64,000 bases of DNA from Arthrobacter silvisoli (GCF_003369445.1 NZ_QRCU01000078.1:1-64000), one strand, 5' to 3'. Numbered from the stretch's first letter, positions 17,245 to 29,181 are shown. Notes: a model not told the origin generated them from the letters alone. Numbers and translations: made by a program.

Positions 17245-18225
17245 TCAGCGGTGGGGTGCAGGCTCCGGGACGTGCGTCCCGCCGTCGGCCGCGTAATTTC
17301 CGGCGCGCCGGCGGGGGGAGACGGGTAGCGTCAGGATGAAGAGGCTGCCCGTGATGAGCGCAGCGCCGGTCCAGGCCAGTGCGGACAACTGCTCGCCCAC
17401 CACCAGCACGGCCAGCGCAGCGGCCACGACGATCTCGGACAAGGTCAGGGTCGTGGCGGTCCCGGCGCCGACCCGCGCAAGACCCCAGCCGAAGAGGACA
17501 TATCCGGCGAACATGGGTACTGCCGCCATGTAGGCGCCCACCGCGAAGTTCTGCCACGAATCCAGGAACGGGGCGCCGGTGACAGCAAGCACGGGCGCCA
17601 GCAGCAGGCCTCCGGCGCCGAAGACCGAACCCATGGCCGCCGTTGACGGGATCCCCATGTCAATCAGCCGGTGGGCCGCCCAGGAATAGACGGCGTAACT
17701 GAGGCCGGCGAGCAACCCAAGGCCGATGCCAAGGCTCATGGCCCAGCCGGAGATTTCGGGGCCGGACCCTGCGTGGACGGGGCCGGCGAGGCACAAGAAC
17801 AAGGCGCCGCACAGCCCAAACGCTGTGCCGAGGGCCCAGCGGGAGCTAAAAGGGTGCTTGTCCATGATGCGTTCGATGACGGCGGACATGAGTGGAGCCG
17901 AACCCAGTGAAACGACAGTTCCGATTGCCACTCCGGCCAGCCGCATCGAGGAGTAGAAGGCGAGCGGGTAGACCGCGACGGCAACTGCGCCGACGGCGAT
18001 AACGGGCCGGCGGCGGGCCAGTGCGGGCCGGCAGGCATTGATGGGCCGGACGGCGATTGCGGCTTGGAGCAGGCCGCCGATGCCCATCGCCGCCGCTCCG
18101 ATCGCGAAAGAGCCAACCCCGGGGGCAAAGCTGGCTGCGGTTCCGGTAGTGCCCCACAGGATGGACGAAAACAGGATCGCCAGGGCACCCCATCCGCGCC
18201 CTGCGGCTGCCGTGGTTTTCGTCAT
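17245..18225 (-). CDS. DMT-family (EamA) transporter
   Basis: A 326-residue membrane protein with ten predicted helices in two EamA repeats; typical segments are LFSSILWGTTGTAASFAPG, YPLAFYSSMRLAGVAIGTVV and LTLSEIVVAAALAVLVVGEQ. It is probably an exporter of a metabolite or toxic compound. The frame is open 15 codons upstream, but the ATG at 18225 overlaps the TetR stop codon as ATGA, giving coupled translation, and leads straight into the first helix. TetR control of its own operon is expected. Confidence 0.85.
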   Translation of the reverse strand: MTKTTAAAGRGWGALAILFSSILWGTTGTAASFAPGVGSFAIGAAAMGIGGLLQAAIAVRPINACRPALARRRPVIAVGAVAVAVYPLAFYSSMRLAGVAIGTVVSLGSAPLMSAVIERIMDKHPFSSRWALGTAFGLCGALFLCLAGPVHAGSGPEISGWAMSLGIGLGLLAGLSYAVYSWAAHRLIDMGIPSTAAMGSVFGAGGLLLAPVLAVTGAPFLDSWQNFAVGAYMAAVPMFAGYVLFGWGLARVGAGTATTLTLSEIVVAAALAVLVVGEQLSALAWTGAALITGSLFILTLPVSPRRRAGNYAADGGTHVPEPAPHR

Positions 18226-18824
18226 GAGCCGACCAGCTCCGCGGCGATCCGGCGCGCTTCCTGGATGCACCGGTCGTTTCCTTCGAGTCCCGCGCGTGCC
18301 ATCGCCCCTTCAAGCAGGAATGCCAGGTGGCGGGCCATCGGCGCGACGTGTCCGGCGTCAGGGAGGAGTTCCGCGAGGTGCTCGGACAGCAAAGCCTCAA
18401 CCTCTTCCTTGTGGCGGCGGACAGCTTCCCTGCCGGGATCGCGTGCGGGCAGTTCGGCGGCGGCGTTGAGAAGCCCGCAGCCGCGGAAGCCGTGCTCGTA
18501 GGCCATCTCCGCATGGTCCGCGTATGCATCGAAAACGGCCAGCATGCGTTCCTTGGCATCGGCTGCGCCTTCGAGCCGCACGCGGTAGAGCTCAAGCCAT
18601 TCAGCATGCCTGGCCTCCAGGTAGGCGCCGACCAGTTCGGCCTTGGATGCGAAGTTGTTGTAGAGGCTCTTCCTGGCCACGCCGGCTTCCGCAGTGATGG
18701 CGTCAATGCCGGTCCCGGCGAGCCCGTCGGCATAAAACAGCCGGGCCGCAGCACGCAGCAGGGCATCGCGTGCGGGTTTGCGCGGCTGCGGCCTTGCGGG
18801 AAGGTCCTGCTTTGTTGCGGGCAT
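18222..18824 (-). CDS. TetR-family transcriptional regulator
   Basis: A 200-residue repressor. The N-terminal helix-turn-helix is at residues 18-62 (ARDALLRAAARLFYADGLAG, then GVARKSLYNNFASKAELV), followed by a helical ligand-binding domain. It is the first gene of a two-gene operon with the DMT transporter. A 30-base perfect palindrome lies about 20 bases upstream of its start and almost certainly is its operator, so the operon should be autoregulated and induced by the exported compound. Confidence 0.9.
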   Translation of the reverse strand: MPATKQDLPARPQPRKPARDALLRAAARLFYADGLAGTGIDAITAEAGVARKSLYNNFASKAELVGAYLEARHAEWLELYRVRLEGAADAKERMLAVFDAYADHAEMAYEHGFRGCGLLNAAAELPARDPGREAVRRHKEEVEALLSEHLAELLPDAGHVAPMARHLAFLLEGAMARAGLEGNDRCIQEARRIAAELVGS

Positions 18825-18842
18825 GATCGGGACTCCCGTCTC

Positions 18843-18872
18843 CTAGGTAGGTAGACCAGCCTACCTACCTAG
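18843..18872. promoter_or_regulatory. TetR operator, perfect 12+6+12 inverted repeat
   Basis: CTAGGTAGGTAG and CTACCTACCTAG flank ACCAGC. The arms are perfectly complementary and also internally repeated (GGTAG twice per arm), which could allow two dimers to bind. It lies just upstream of the TetR gene, where binding would block RNA polymerase. Confidence 0.85.
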
Positions 18873-18876
18873 CTCG

Positions 18877-19745
18877 TCATGTCGCCATCCCCTGGCCCGG
18901 AGCCCGCTGGCGGAGTTCGGATTCCAACAAGGTGGTGATGCTGGGCAGCGTGGAGGCAAACTCTTCAGGAAGCGAGGCCACGATTTCGGCTTCCCATTCT
19001 GCGACACCGATCGGTTTGCCTGAACCCCCGGAGCGCATATTCGGCCACCACGTTGTTCTTGGTCCGGCACAGCAGCAATCCGATGGTCGGCTGGTCGTCC
19101 GGATGCCCCAGCAGGTCATCGACGGCGGACATGTACAAGTTGATCTGGCCAAGGTATTCGGGTTTGAAGGCGGTGGCCTTGAGCTCAACGCCCACAAAGC
19201 AGCGCAAGCTTGACGTTGTCGAGCAAGTCGGCATAGAACTCCTCGCCATCGACCGTGAGCCGCACCTGGCGGCCAACGAAGGCGAAGCCGCGGCCAAGCT
19301 TGAGCAGGAACCTCTCGACATGCACCACGAATTGGTGTTCCAGGTCCGGCTCATCCCGCCCTCCGGTCATCGCCACGAAATCGACGACATACGGGTCATT
19401 GAAGGATTGCAGGGCCAGGTCCGAACCGGGCGGGGGCAGGGTGTCCTTGAAGTTGGTGACGGCCTTGCCCGCGCGGTCGTGTGCCCTACTGTCGGTCTGC
19501 AAAGCCAGGGCACTGCGGACCAACCTTCGGCCAAGGCCCGCTGAGGACCAGATTGTGCCCCCACGGCAATGTTGCAACGGGCTGTTGCAACATCGGGAAA
19601 TCGGGCCAGGCTTGGGCGAAGGACTTCATGTAGCGCAGGTTCGGGGCGAGAAACCCTTGGCGTCGGGGTACGCAGCGCGCACATCGGCGGAGAGCCGGGT
19701 GACGACCTTGCTGCCCCAGCCTTCCGAGGATTCCCGGGTGGAATT
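18877..19745 (-). pseudogene. Degraded DUF1016/YhcG-type nuclease gene
   Basis: Pieces of a DUF1016 protein appear in order across different leftward frames: NLRYMKSFAQAWPDF and QPVATLPWG; then AVTNFKDTLPPPGSDLALQS with FNDPYVVDFVAM and FVGRQVRLTVDGEEF; then VGVELKATAFKPEYLGQINL and QPTIGLLLCRTKNNVVAEYA; then IGVAEWEAEIVASLPEEF to the stop. At least three frameshifts are present and the N-terminus is missing. It is clearly related to the intact gene at 7608-8771 but diverged, so it is an old, separate acquisition rather than a fresh duplication. Confidence 0.8.
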
Positions 19746-19896
19746 CCGGGGAATCGGGTTCATCCGGAAACTAACGCGCACCACCGACATTCATTGCCGG
19801 CGGATGCCGTCGGAGCTGGCCACCCGGTTTCTGTAGGCCGGATCCCATTCCCTCGGCGCCCGGAGGCTTCTACGCTGATGTACGGAGGTGGTTGCC

Positions 19897-20088
19897 GTGG
19901 AGGCTTCCCAGGGAGACCGGATCATCATCCGGGGCAGGACCGTAGGATCGACCGATCGTCACGGGGAGATTCTCGAAGTGAAGGGCGAGAACGGGGCTCC
20001 GCCCTATTTCGTGCGCTTCGATGACGGGCACGAAACGATGCTCTATCCCGGCGGCGATTTCGCCGTCGAGCGCAAAACCGGCAGCTGA
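19897..20088 (+). CDS. DUF1918 domain-containing protein
   Basis: A 63-residue protein with the DUF1918 pattern GDRIIIRGRTVGSTDRHGEI then EVKGENGAPPYFVRFDDGHE, a small SH3-like beta barrel of unknown function common in actinobacteria. The GTG at 19897 has GGAGG eight bases upstream; an in-frame GTG nine bases earlier is less well placed. It ends six bases before the convergent hydrolase gene. Confidence 0.8.
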   Translation: MEASQGDRIIIRGRTVGSTDRHGEILEVKGENGAPPYFVRFDDGHETMLYPGGDFAVERKTGS

Positions 20089-20094
20089 CCGCCG

Positions 20095-20814
20095 CTAGCC
20101 CGCCAGGACTGCCGGTTCCCGCCCGTATTTTGCGGTGACCATGATCGGCAGGTGGTCAGACTTGCCCTGCGGGAGGGTCTCCACCTTGCTGATGTCCAGT
20201 CCAAGGGACGTGGCAAAGTCGAAGTGGCCGCGGAAGACCTTGTACCGGAGGTAGGTCTTCCGGTCGCTCAGGGACACCGAGTAGCCGGAGTTCTTGACGT
20301 GCGCGTGCAGCTTGTCCGTGAAGAACGGGTAGTTGAAGTCGCCGACCATGAGGGTCATGAGGTCGTCGCCCATGGCCATCAACTCGGAGTGGGCGGCGTG
20401 GATCTGCTTGCGGCGCAACGAGTTCGATGCCGTGAGGGGCGCGGCGTGGAAGGACCCGATCACCAGTTCGTGCCCGGTGGTGTGGTCGGTCATCCTGGTG
20501 CCGAGCAACCGTTCGTGCGCGGGTGCCAGGACCCGGTCGTGGATGGATTTCTGCAGCGCGAAGGACCTGCTCTCCAGCGGGTTGAAGCGTTCGGGGCGGT
20601 AGTAGATGGCCAAGCCCAGGCGGTTTCCCTTGGTGGAGTCGGCCAAGCGCAGCGGACCGAGCCCCGCGGGAAGGTCGGCGGCGTCGCACTCCTGCAGGCA
20701 TAGCGCGTCGAGATCGAACTCGTGGGCGAGCTGGTGCAACTCATTGCTTGCCCTGTGCTTGCGGAGGTTGTAGCTGATTACCCGGATCAGAAGAAGACCT
20801 CCTTGGAGTGGCAA
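20095..20814 (-). CDS. Endonuclease/exonuclease/phosphatase (EEP) family protein
   Basis: A 239-residue metal-dependent phosphoesterase. EEP motifs in order: VISYNLRKH, CLQECD with the metal-binding Glu, VGDFNYPF (DxN) and KSDHLPIMV (the SDH motif). No signal peptide is seen. Substrates in this family range from DNA to phosphoinositides and sphingomyelin, so it cannot be specified. The start is unclear: the TTG at 20814 keeps the full frame, but the strong AAGGAGG lies after it and would fit a CTG at about 20790 just before LIRVISYN. Confidence 0.8.
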   Translation of the reverse strand: MPLQGGLLLIRVISYNLRKHRASNELHQLAHEFDLDALCLQECDAADLPAGLGPLRLADSTKGNRLGLAIYYRPERFNPLESRSFALQKSIHDRVLAPAHERLLGTRMTDHTTGHELVIGSFHAAPLTASNSLRRKQIHAAHSELMAMGDDLMTLMVGDFNYPFFTDKLHAHVKNSGYSVSLSDRKTYLRYKVFRGHFDFATSLGLDISKVETLPQGKSDHLPIMVTAKYGREPAVLAG

Positions 20815-20856
20815 CAGCGAATTGTCCCTTCGCCCAAGTTAGCAGCTTTCCGTGGC

Positions 20857-21528
20857 TTAGCCGGGGAATCCGAAGCAGGGGAAAAATTCTTCCACTCCCG
20901 GCCGGGCCACCTCCACACACCGTGACTTCACCCGTTCCAGCACCGCATTCGAATCCGTTCCGGAGATCGAATAGGGTCCTGCCTCGACGTGCAGCGTCGC
21001 CACGGCGGCCCTGCGGAGGTTGTTGTCGGTCGCGCTGACGTTGCCGACGTCGGGGAAATGATCATGGGTGTTTACCGTGCTGTGTTCCAAGGGCCCGACG
21101 CCGGTCCACGAGGCCGCGACACGGATCGTCACCGGGTTGCCGTCGCCATCGGTGCCGGCCAGTTCCGTGGCGATGGATGCCGATTCGAGGCGGGGGTCGG
21201 TGACCAGCGGTGCGAAGTTCTGGCCGTCAGCCTGGAACAGCACCGAACCGCCTGGAGCCGCGGCCGCAGCAATGCCGGCGCATGCGTCAGAAACCCGCAC
21301 GAAGACTCCTGTGAGCCCTTGCTTGTTGACCGGTCCCGGCTGGCTTGCAAAAGCTGCGACACTGGAAGAGAGAAAGATTTCCACCCGCTCACAGCCGTTT
21401 GTCTGGTCCAGGTTCGCCGAACCGTGACTGTTGTAAATGGTGTGGTAGATGTTGGGCTGGGCCCCGGCCGGGGGAGCAGTCAGAGGAAGCAATACGAGCG
21501 CCGCGAGGATGGCAGCAAGGCGTTTCAT
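20857..21528 (-). CDS. Secreted hypothetical protein
   Basis: A 223-residue protein with a clear signal peptide (basic start, then LAAILAALVLLPLTAPPAGA with cleavage likely before QP). The mature part is rich in Gly, Ser and Val with paired cysteines, suggesting a disulphide-bonded beta domain (NGCERVEIFLSSSVAAF, then TGVFVRVSDACAG). No family is recognised. It is separated by about 40 bases from the EEP gene downstream on the same strand. Confidence 0.65.
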   Translation of the reverse strand: MKRLAAILAALVLLPLTAPPAGAQPNIYHTIYNSHGSANLDQTNGCERVEIFLSSSVAAFASQPGPVNKQGLTGVFVRVSDACAGIAAAAAPGGSVLFQADGQNFAPLVTDPRLESASIATELAGTDGDGNPVTIRVAASWTGVGPLEHSTVNTHDHFPDVGNVSATDNNLRRAAVATLHVEAGPYSISGTDSNAVLERVKSRCVEVARPGVEEFFPCFGFPG

Positions 21529-21634
21529 GGTGACTCCTTTGTCCTGGAACCTCAGGTTAGGCCCGGCTCATCACGCGGTCAACGGGGGTACCGAAGCGCG
21601 GATCGAGGCGCGTGATTGGCTGGGAGGCCGGAGC

Positions 21635-22138
21635 ATGGACGACATTCTGAAGCTGCCGTTCGGCATGGCACTGGCTATCTTGTTCGGCATCGTGATGATC
21701 CGCGTCAACGTCACGTACTGGCTGGGCAGGGGGGCCGCGGCCGGCGTCGAACGGAGCCGTTTCGCCGCCCGTTTCCACACCTCAAAGGCAGCCAAAGCCC
21801 AGGCGCTCATCCAGCGCTGGGGACCGTTCGCCGTCGTGCTGTCCTTCCTCACGGTGGGAGTCCAGACGGCCATCAACTTCGCCGCCGGCGCTGCCGTGAT
21901 GCCCCTGCGCCGCTACCTCCCGGCCGCCGTCGTCGGCTCCGCGGCGTGGGCGCTGCTCTACGCGACGATCGGCTTCGCAGCGATCGACGCCTGGCTGGCC
22001 CTTGCGGCCGTTTCACCCCTCACCGGCCTGCTCTTCCTGGCCATCGCTTGTGGTGTGCTGGTGGTACTGCTTGTGCGCCGGCGGCGCCGGTCCGCACTGG
22101 CGGCAGATGCCCCCTCCGCAGGGGATACAGTGGTCTGA
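21635..22138 (+). CDS. VTT/DedA-like membrane protein
   Basis: A 167-residue membrane protein with three or four helices. The central part (QALIQRWGPFAVVLSFLTVG, then AINFAAGAAVMPLRRYLPAA with GSAAWALLYATIGF) matches the VTT (SNARE-associated/DedA) domain pattern, linked to lipid scrambling and membrane homeostasis. The ATG at 21635 follows GGGAGGCCGGAGC. It is short for DedA but has the core segment. Confidence 0.7.
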   Translation: MDDILKLPFGMALAILFGIVMIRVNVTYWLGRGAAAGVERSRFAARFHTSKAAKAQALIQRWGPFAVVLSFLTVGVQTAINFAAGAAVMPLRRYLPAAVVGSAAWALLYATIGFAAIDAWLALAAVSPLTGLLFLAIACGVLVVLLVRRRRRSALAADAPSAGDTVV

Positions 22139-22186
22139 GTTCCAGCAACGACGAGGATCCCGTAACCGGGCGCTGAAAGGGCATGC

Positions 22187-22990
22187 GTGAGTACTGAGCT
22201 TCCTGAACTCGCGGAAGGCAACTTCTACTACCAGTCCCTCGGTGGCGGCCGCTACCGTTCCACGATCCACGTCCAAGGAGCCTGGAACCCCCATGAACAG
22301 CACATGGCGCCGGCCTCGGGAATCCTCGCCGAGGCACTTCTTCGCCACGAACCCCGCGACGACATGCGGATCGCCCGCATCAGCTACGAGATCCTGGGCC
22401 TGATTCCGGGCGGCGAATTCGCGATCGCCAGCACCACACTGCGCCCCGGCCGGACCATCGAACTGATACAGGCCGAACTCACCGCCGCAGGACGGACCGC
22501 CATCCGCGCCACTGCCTGGCGGATGGCCACCAGTGACTCCAGCGCCGTGGCCGCCATCGAAGACGAAACCATGCCCCCGCCCGACGAATGCAAGCCCTGG
22601 GACGGCGCCAGCGTGTGGCCAGGCGGCTACATCCGCTCCCTCGAGATGCGCATCGCCGAAGGCCACCGAGCAGGATCCGGCAAGGTCTGGATCCACACCG
22701 ATGTGCCGCTGACCGACGCCGGAGACAGCCGCGACTTCGCCCGCCTCATCGGCCTCGTGGACACCGCGAACGGGATCGCCGCGCGCGTCTCGCCCGGCAA
22801 GAACAGCTATCTGTTCCCGAACCTCGACCTGCAGATCCACATGTACCGGGAACCCGCAGGGGAGTGGCTCGGGTTGGACAACAAGGTGTCCTTCGGCACG
22901 GACGGGATCGGCCTGACATCCACGGTGCTTCATGACCTCGAAGGCCCCTTCGGCAGGGCCGAACAGATCCTGACCCTGAGGCGCAGCTGA
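22187..22990 (+). CDS. Hot-dog thioesterase-like protein
   Basis: A 267-residue protein that reads as two hot-dog halves of an acyl-CoA thioesterase-like fold (YRSTIHVQGAWNPHEQHMAP, then MRIARISYEILGLIPGGEF and TIELIQAELTAAGRTAIRAT; second half from about residue 150). It would hydrolyse an acyl-CoA; the substrate is unknown. The GTG start has AAAGG upstream. The stop overlaps the next start as TGATG, so it is coupled to the lipoate-ligase-like gene, which also handles acyl groups. Confidence 0.7.
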   Translation: MSTELPELAEGNFYYQSLGGGRYRSTIHVQGAWNPHEQHMAPASGILAEALLRHEPRDDMRIARISYEILGLIPGGEFAIASTTLRPGRTIELIQAELTAAGRTAIRATAWRMATSDSSAVAAIEDETMPPPDECKPWDGASVWPGGYIRSLEMRIAEGHRAGSGKVWIHTDVPLTDAGDSRDFARLIGLVDTANGIAARVSPGKNSYLFPNLDLQIHMYREPAGEWLGLDNKVSFGTDGIGLTSTVLHDLEGPFGRAEQILTLRRS

Positions 22991-23742
22991 TGGCCGCCCC
23001 GGCAAGCGGCTACGCCGGAACCCTGACCGTCATGCGGCAGGGCGAATCCCTGGGTGCCGCCCAAGACCTCGATTTCGGCATCGAATTGCTGAACCGCGCC
23101 CGCCGCGGGCAGCTGGAGCCTACCCTCAGGCTGTACCGTCCGGAGCCGACCGTCGCCTTCGGACAGCGGGACGCCAAACTGCTCGGCTTCGAGTGCGCCT
23201 CGCAGGCCTGCCGGGAGCTCGGCTTCGAGCCGCTGGTGCGCAAGGCCGGAGGTCGGGCCGCGGCCTACCACCGGGGCACCCTCGTGGTGGACCACGTCGA
23301 ACCGCACCATGACGCGATCGCCGGAGCGAAGGCGCGTTTCGGGTACTTCGGGGAGATGCTGGCGACTGCGCTGCGCAGCGTCGGAGTCCATGCCGCCGTC
23401 GGCGAGATCCCGGGGGAGTACTGCCCCGGCGAGTTCAGCGTGCACGGTGTTGACACCGAGTTTCCGGCCCACCGGGTGAAGCTGATCGGCACCGCCCAGC
23501 GCGTGGTCTCCGGTGCGTGGTTGTTCAGTTCGGTGGTGGTGGTCCAGGATTCGGCGCCGATCCGGGAGGTCCTGACGGCGAGCTACGAGGCGCTTGGCCT
23601 CGACTGGGATCCTGCCACCGCGGGCGCCGCGGACGACCTCCTGCCCGGGGTGGATGTCCCGGCCGTCGAGGACGCCATCATCAAGGTGTACGCGGAGCAC
23701 GCCGAACTGCGCGACGGCGACTTCCGGACGCTGCTGGGCTGA
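22990..23742 (+). CDS. Lipoate--protein ligase family protein
   Basis: A 250-residue protein of the BPL/LplA/LipM superfamily. Diagnostic segments: PTVAFGQRDA, RKAGGRAAAYHRGTLVVDH (the RxxGGxAxxH motif), and GEFSVHG with KLIGTAQRV carrying the catalytic-region lysine. It would transfer lipoate or octanoate to a carrier domain, but orphan members of unclear substrate are common. It forms an operon with the thioesterase-like gene. A role in lipoylation of 2-oxoacid dehydrogenases is plausible but not proved. Confidence 0.8.
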   Translation: MAAPASGYAGTLTVMRQGESLGAAQDLDFGIELLNRARRGQLEPTLRLYRPEPTVAFGQRDAKLLGFECASQACRELGFEPLVRKAGGRAAAYHRGTLVVDHVEPHHDAIAGAKARFGYFGEMLATALRSVGVHAAVGEIPGEYCPGEFSVHGVDTEFPAHRVKLIGTAQRVVSGAWLFSSVVVVQDSAPIREVLTASYEALGLDWDPATAGAADDLLPGVDVPAVEDAIIKVYAEHAELRDGDFRTLLG

Positions 23743-23858
23743 CGCGCCACCTGGACGCTGCGGGCGGCCCGGGCGTTGTCGCCGGCCGGTGCCGGGTCTA
23801 GGCTTGGTGCGGAACGAGCGATTCCCCTGGTCTTCCCGGCGAGGGAGGTGGTGCACCG

Positions 23859-26194
<2,336 letters not shown>

Positions 26195-26198
<4 letters not shown>

Positions 26199-26452
26199 GC
26201 TGCGAGGCGCTCCACGATTTCGGCGGCAGACGGGTTGGTGGCAGCGGAGCCGTCCGGGAACAGGACCGTGGGAACGGTGCGATTGCCACCGTTGATCTGC
26301 TCCACGATTTCGGCAGTGCCGTCGACCTCTTCGATGTTGATCTCGGTGTAGCCGATGCCTTGGACATCCAACTGCTTCTTCAGCCGCTTGCAGTAGCCGC
26401 ACCAAGTGGTCGAAAACATGGTGATCGTGCCGGAATCGGGGGTGAAGTCCAC
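26195..26452 (-). CDS. Mycoredoxin / glutaredoxin-like protein
   Basis: An 85-residue glutaredoxin-fold protein with the redox motif C18-G-Y-C21 (STTWCGYCKRLKKQLD) and the TVP cis-proline loop (NRTVPTVLF). It matches mycoredoxin-1, which reduces mycothiol mixed disulphides in actinobacteria. Its stop codon overlaps the stop codon of the convergent FdhF/YdeP gene. There is no operon partner. Confidence 0.88.
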
Positions 26453-26537
26453 AGAGTGCTCCTGTCGCCGTTTTGTTATGAACCAGTCGGATCAACGGTA
26501 CCCCGGGAGCGGCTATTCCCCTGCGCAACGGAAGGCG

Positions 26538-26559
26538 CCGGACGTCACATGACGTCCGG
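26538..26559 (-). terminator. Hairpin after the 129-residue protein gene
   Basis: CCGGACGTCA and TGACGTCCGG form a perfect 10-bp inverted repeat with two bases between the arms, about 20 bases past the stop of the leftward gene. The position fits a terminator, although no T tract follows. Confidence 0.5.
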
Positions 26560-26577
26560 GCAGCAGGCCCTGGCGTT

Positions 26578-26967
26578 TCAGAGGCTTTCGGTGACGGGAA
26601 CGCCGGACTGGAACTCCCGGCCGTCCGCTTCGCTGAACGCGGTGATCACATGGCCCTTGCCCAAGCCGTTGATGGCCGAAATCGGGAAGTTGGCAGTGAT
26701 CGTGTTGCTGGTGTGCCAAACGTCCTTGAGGTCGAAGTTTTCCTCGGTGCCCTGGTCATGGTTGAAGGCGAAAAACGCGATCGCTTCGCCGTTCATGAAT
26801 TCGACGCCGAGCCTGCGCTGCGAGGAGTAGTCCGGGCTGGCGGCCATGAGGCCCACTACATATGCGCCCGAGGCCGGAATACTGCCGTCTATTTCAAAAC
26901 TGGCCACCAGCGTGGCCTCGGTTGCCGTGATGCTTGCCTGCTTCAGGAATGCGTCGTGGGTACTCAT
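26578..26967 (-). CDS. Conserved-looking hypothetical protein
   Basis: A 129-residue soluble protein that reads as a beta-sandwich (ATEATLVASFEIDGSI, then GAYVVGLMAASPDYSSQRRL, AIAFFAFNHDQGTEENF and SNTITANFPISAI). No family is recognised. The frame is open far upstream, but the ATG at 26967 (MSTHDAFLK) is where codon bias and amino-acid composition become protein-like. Confidence 0.6.
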   Translation of the reverse strand: MSTHDAFLKQASITATEATLVASFEIDGSIPASGAYVVGLMAASPDYSSQRRLGVEFMNGEAIAFFAFNHDQGTEENFDLKDVWHTSNTITANFPISAINGLGKGHVITAFSEADGREFQSGVPVTESL

Positions 26968-27073
26968 GCCACAATCCTGCTCCCCGGCCTCCCCGCAGTC
27001 CACCCCCAAAAGAGTTCCGGATCCGGTTTCCGGCAGCCGGCCCGGACCGCGGCGCGGGGCCCCGCCCGGCAGC

Positions 27074-27103
27074 TTTGGACGCCCTCGGCCAAACCGATAC
27101 GAT
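27074..27103 (+). promoter_or_regulatory. Possible sigma-70 promoter for thrS
   Basis: TTTGGA at 27074-27079 and TACGAT at 27098-27103 are separated by 18 bases and lie about 70 bases upstream of the thrS start. Both hexamers are reasonable matches to the housekeeping consensus. No T-box leader was recognised in the short interval that follows. Confidence 0.35.
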
Positions 27104-27171
27104 GGACGGTGGCTGGCTGTGGTCCCCGTACGCCACAAGCTATGAAGCCTCAACAATGAATAGGAGACCCC

Positions 27172-29181
27172 GTGTCAGATGCCCAGCAGATCACCCTCAT
27201 CGTCGATGGCGAAGAGACCAAGGTGACGGAGGGGACTACCGGGGCGGAACTCTTCTTCGAACGGCGCGACGTCGTCGTCGCCCGGGTCAACGGTGAACTC
27301 AAGGACCTGGACCAGGTGCTGCCCGAAGGCGCAGACATCGAAGGCGTCACCATCGGCTCCCCGGACGGACTCAACGTCCTCCGGCACTCCACCGCCCACG
27401 TCATGGCGCAGGCCGTGCAACAGCTGCGCCCCGACGCCAAGCTCGGCATCGGCCCGTACATCACCGACGGTTTCTACTTCGACTTCGACGTTGCCGAACC
27501 CTTCACCCCGGAGGACCTGCGCACCCTCGAAAAGATGATGCAGAAGATCATCAACCAGAACCAGAAGTTCGTGCGCCGCGTGGTCGATGAGGACGAGGCC
27601 CGCGAAGCGATGAAGGACGAGCCCTACAAGCTCGAGCTGCTCGGCAAGAAGAATGACGCCTCCGACGCCGGCGAGGGCGTCAACGTCGAGGTCGGTGCCG
27701 GAGACATCACCATCTACGACAACGTGGACCGCAAGAGTGGCGACACCGTGTGGTGCGACCTCTGCCGCGGCCCGCACCTGCCCAACACCAAGCTCATCTC
27801 CAACGCCTTCGCGCTCACCCGTTCCTCGGCGGCATACTGGCTGGGCAACCAGAACAACCAGCAGCTGCAGCGTATTTACGGCACCGCCTGGCCCACCAAG
27901 GATGCCCTCAAGGCCTACCAGGAGCGCATCGCCGAGGCCGAGCGCCGCGACCACCGCAAGCTCGGCGCGGAACTGGACCTGTTCTCCTTCCCGGACGAAC
28001 TGGGCTCCGGCCTGCCCGTGTTCCACCCCAAGGGCGGCATCATCCGTAAGGCCATGGAGGACTACTCCCGGCAGCGCCACGTGGATGCCGGCTACGAGTT
28101 CGTCTTCACGCCGCACATCACCAAGGGACACCTCTACGAGGTTTCCGGTCACCTTGACTGGTACCGCGACGGCATGTTCCCGGCGATGCACATCGATGCC
28201 GAACTCAACGAGGACGGCACCGTGCGCAAGCCCGGCCAGGACTACTACCTGAAGCCGATGAACTGCCCAATGCACAACCTCATCTTCCGCTCGCGCGGAC
28301 GTTCCTACCGCGAGCTGCCCCTGCGGCTCTTCGAGTTCGGGTCCGTCTACCGTTACGAGAAGTCCGGCGTGGTGCACGGCCTGACCCGTGTCCGTGGCAT
28401 GACACAGGACGACGCCCACATCTACTGCACCAAAGAGCAGATGAAGGATGAGCTCACCTCCACCCTGAACTTCGTCCTGGGCCTGCTGAAGGACTACGGG
28501 CTGGACGACTTCTACCTGGAACTGTCCACCAGGAACGAGGACAAGTTCGTCGGTGACGACGCCATCTGGGAAGAGGCAACCCGCACCCTGGCGGAGGTGG
28601 CCGAGGCCTCCGGGCTGGAGCTCGTCCCGGATCCGGGCGGAGCGGCGTTCTACGGCCCGAAGATCTCCGTGCAGGCAAAGGACGCCCTGGGCCGGACCTG
28701 GCAGATGTCCACCATCCAGCTGGATTTCAACCTGCCCGAGCGCTTCGAACTCGAGTACCAGGCAGCCGACGGCACCCGCCAGCGCCCGGTCATGATCCAC
28801 CGTGCGCTCTTCGGATCGGTGGAGCGTTTCATGGGCGTGCTCACAGAGCACTACGCCGGCGCCTTCCCGGCCTGGCTCGCTCCGGTCCAGGTGGTCGGCA
28901 TTCCGGTTGCCGAGGCGTTCAACGATTACATGTTCGACGTCGTGGACCAGCTCAAGGCGGCGGGCATCCGCGCCGAGGTGGACATTTCCTCGGACCGCTT
29001 CCCGAAGAAGATCCGCACCGCAAGCAAGGACAAGATCCCCTTCGTCCTGATCGCCGGCGGCGAGGATGCTGAAGCCGGGGCCGTGTCGTTCCGCTTCCGC
29101 GACGGCAGCCAGGACAACGGCGTACCGGTCGCCGAGGCAGTCCGCCGGATCGTCGACGCCGTCAAGAACCGCGAGAGCTGA
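27172..29181 (+). CDS. thrS: Threonine--tRNA ligase
   Basis: A 669-residue class II aminoacyl-tRNA synthetase. An N-terminal TGS domain (residues 1-65) is followed by the editing domain ([17 protein letters not shown], with its HxxxH metal-like motif), the catalytic core with zinc ligands C365 (MNCPMHN), the His of QDDAHIYC and the His of MIHRALFGS, and the anticodon-binding domain from about residue 565. The GTG start follows TAGGAGACCCC. It heads the run thrS-HIT-pgsA. Confidence 0.96.
   Translation: MSDAQQITLIVDGEETKVTEGTTGAELFFERRDVVVARVNGELKDLDQVLPEGADIEGVTIGSPDGLNVLRHSTAHVMAQAVQQLRPDAKLGIGPYITDGFYFDFDVAEPFTPEDLRTLEKMMQKIINQNQKFVRRVVDEDEAREAMKDEPYKLELLGKKNDASDAGEGVNVEVGAGDITIYDNVDRKSGDTVWCDLCRGPHLPNTKLISNAFALTRSSAAYWLGNQNNQQLQRIYGTAWPTKDALKAYQERIAEAERRDHRKLGAELDLFSFPDELGSGLPVFHPKGGIIRKAMEDYSRQRHVDAGYEFVFTPHITKGHLYEVSGHLDWYRDGMFPAMHIDAELNEDGTVRKPGQDYYLKPMNCPMHNLIFRSRGRSYRELPLRLFEFGSVYRYEKSGVVHGLTRVRGMTQDDAHIYCTKEQMKDELTSTLNFVLGLLKDYGLDDFYLELSTRNEDKFVGDDAIWEEATRTLAEVAEASGLELVPDPGGAAFYGPKISVQAKDALGRTWQMSTIQLDFNLPERFELEYQAADGTRQRPVMIHRALFGSVERFMGVLTEHYAGAFPAWLAPVQVVGIPVAEAFNDYMFDVVDQLKAAGIRAEVDISSDRFPKKIRTASKDKIPFVLIAGGEDAEAGAVSFRFRDGSQDNGVPVAEAVRRIVDAVKNRES

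Noticed and set aside
26968-27171. T-box riboswitch before thrS
   Set aside because: The leader is too short after the likely promoter and no T-box consensus or specifier loop was seen.
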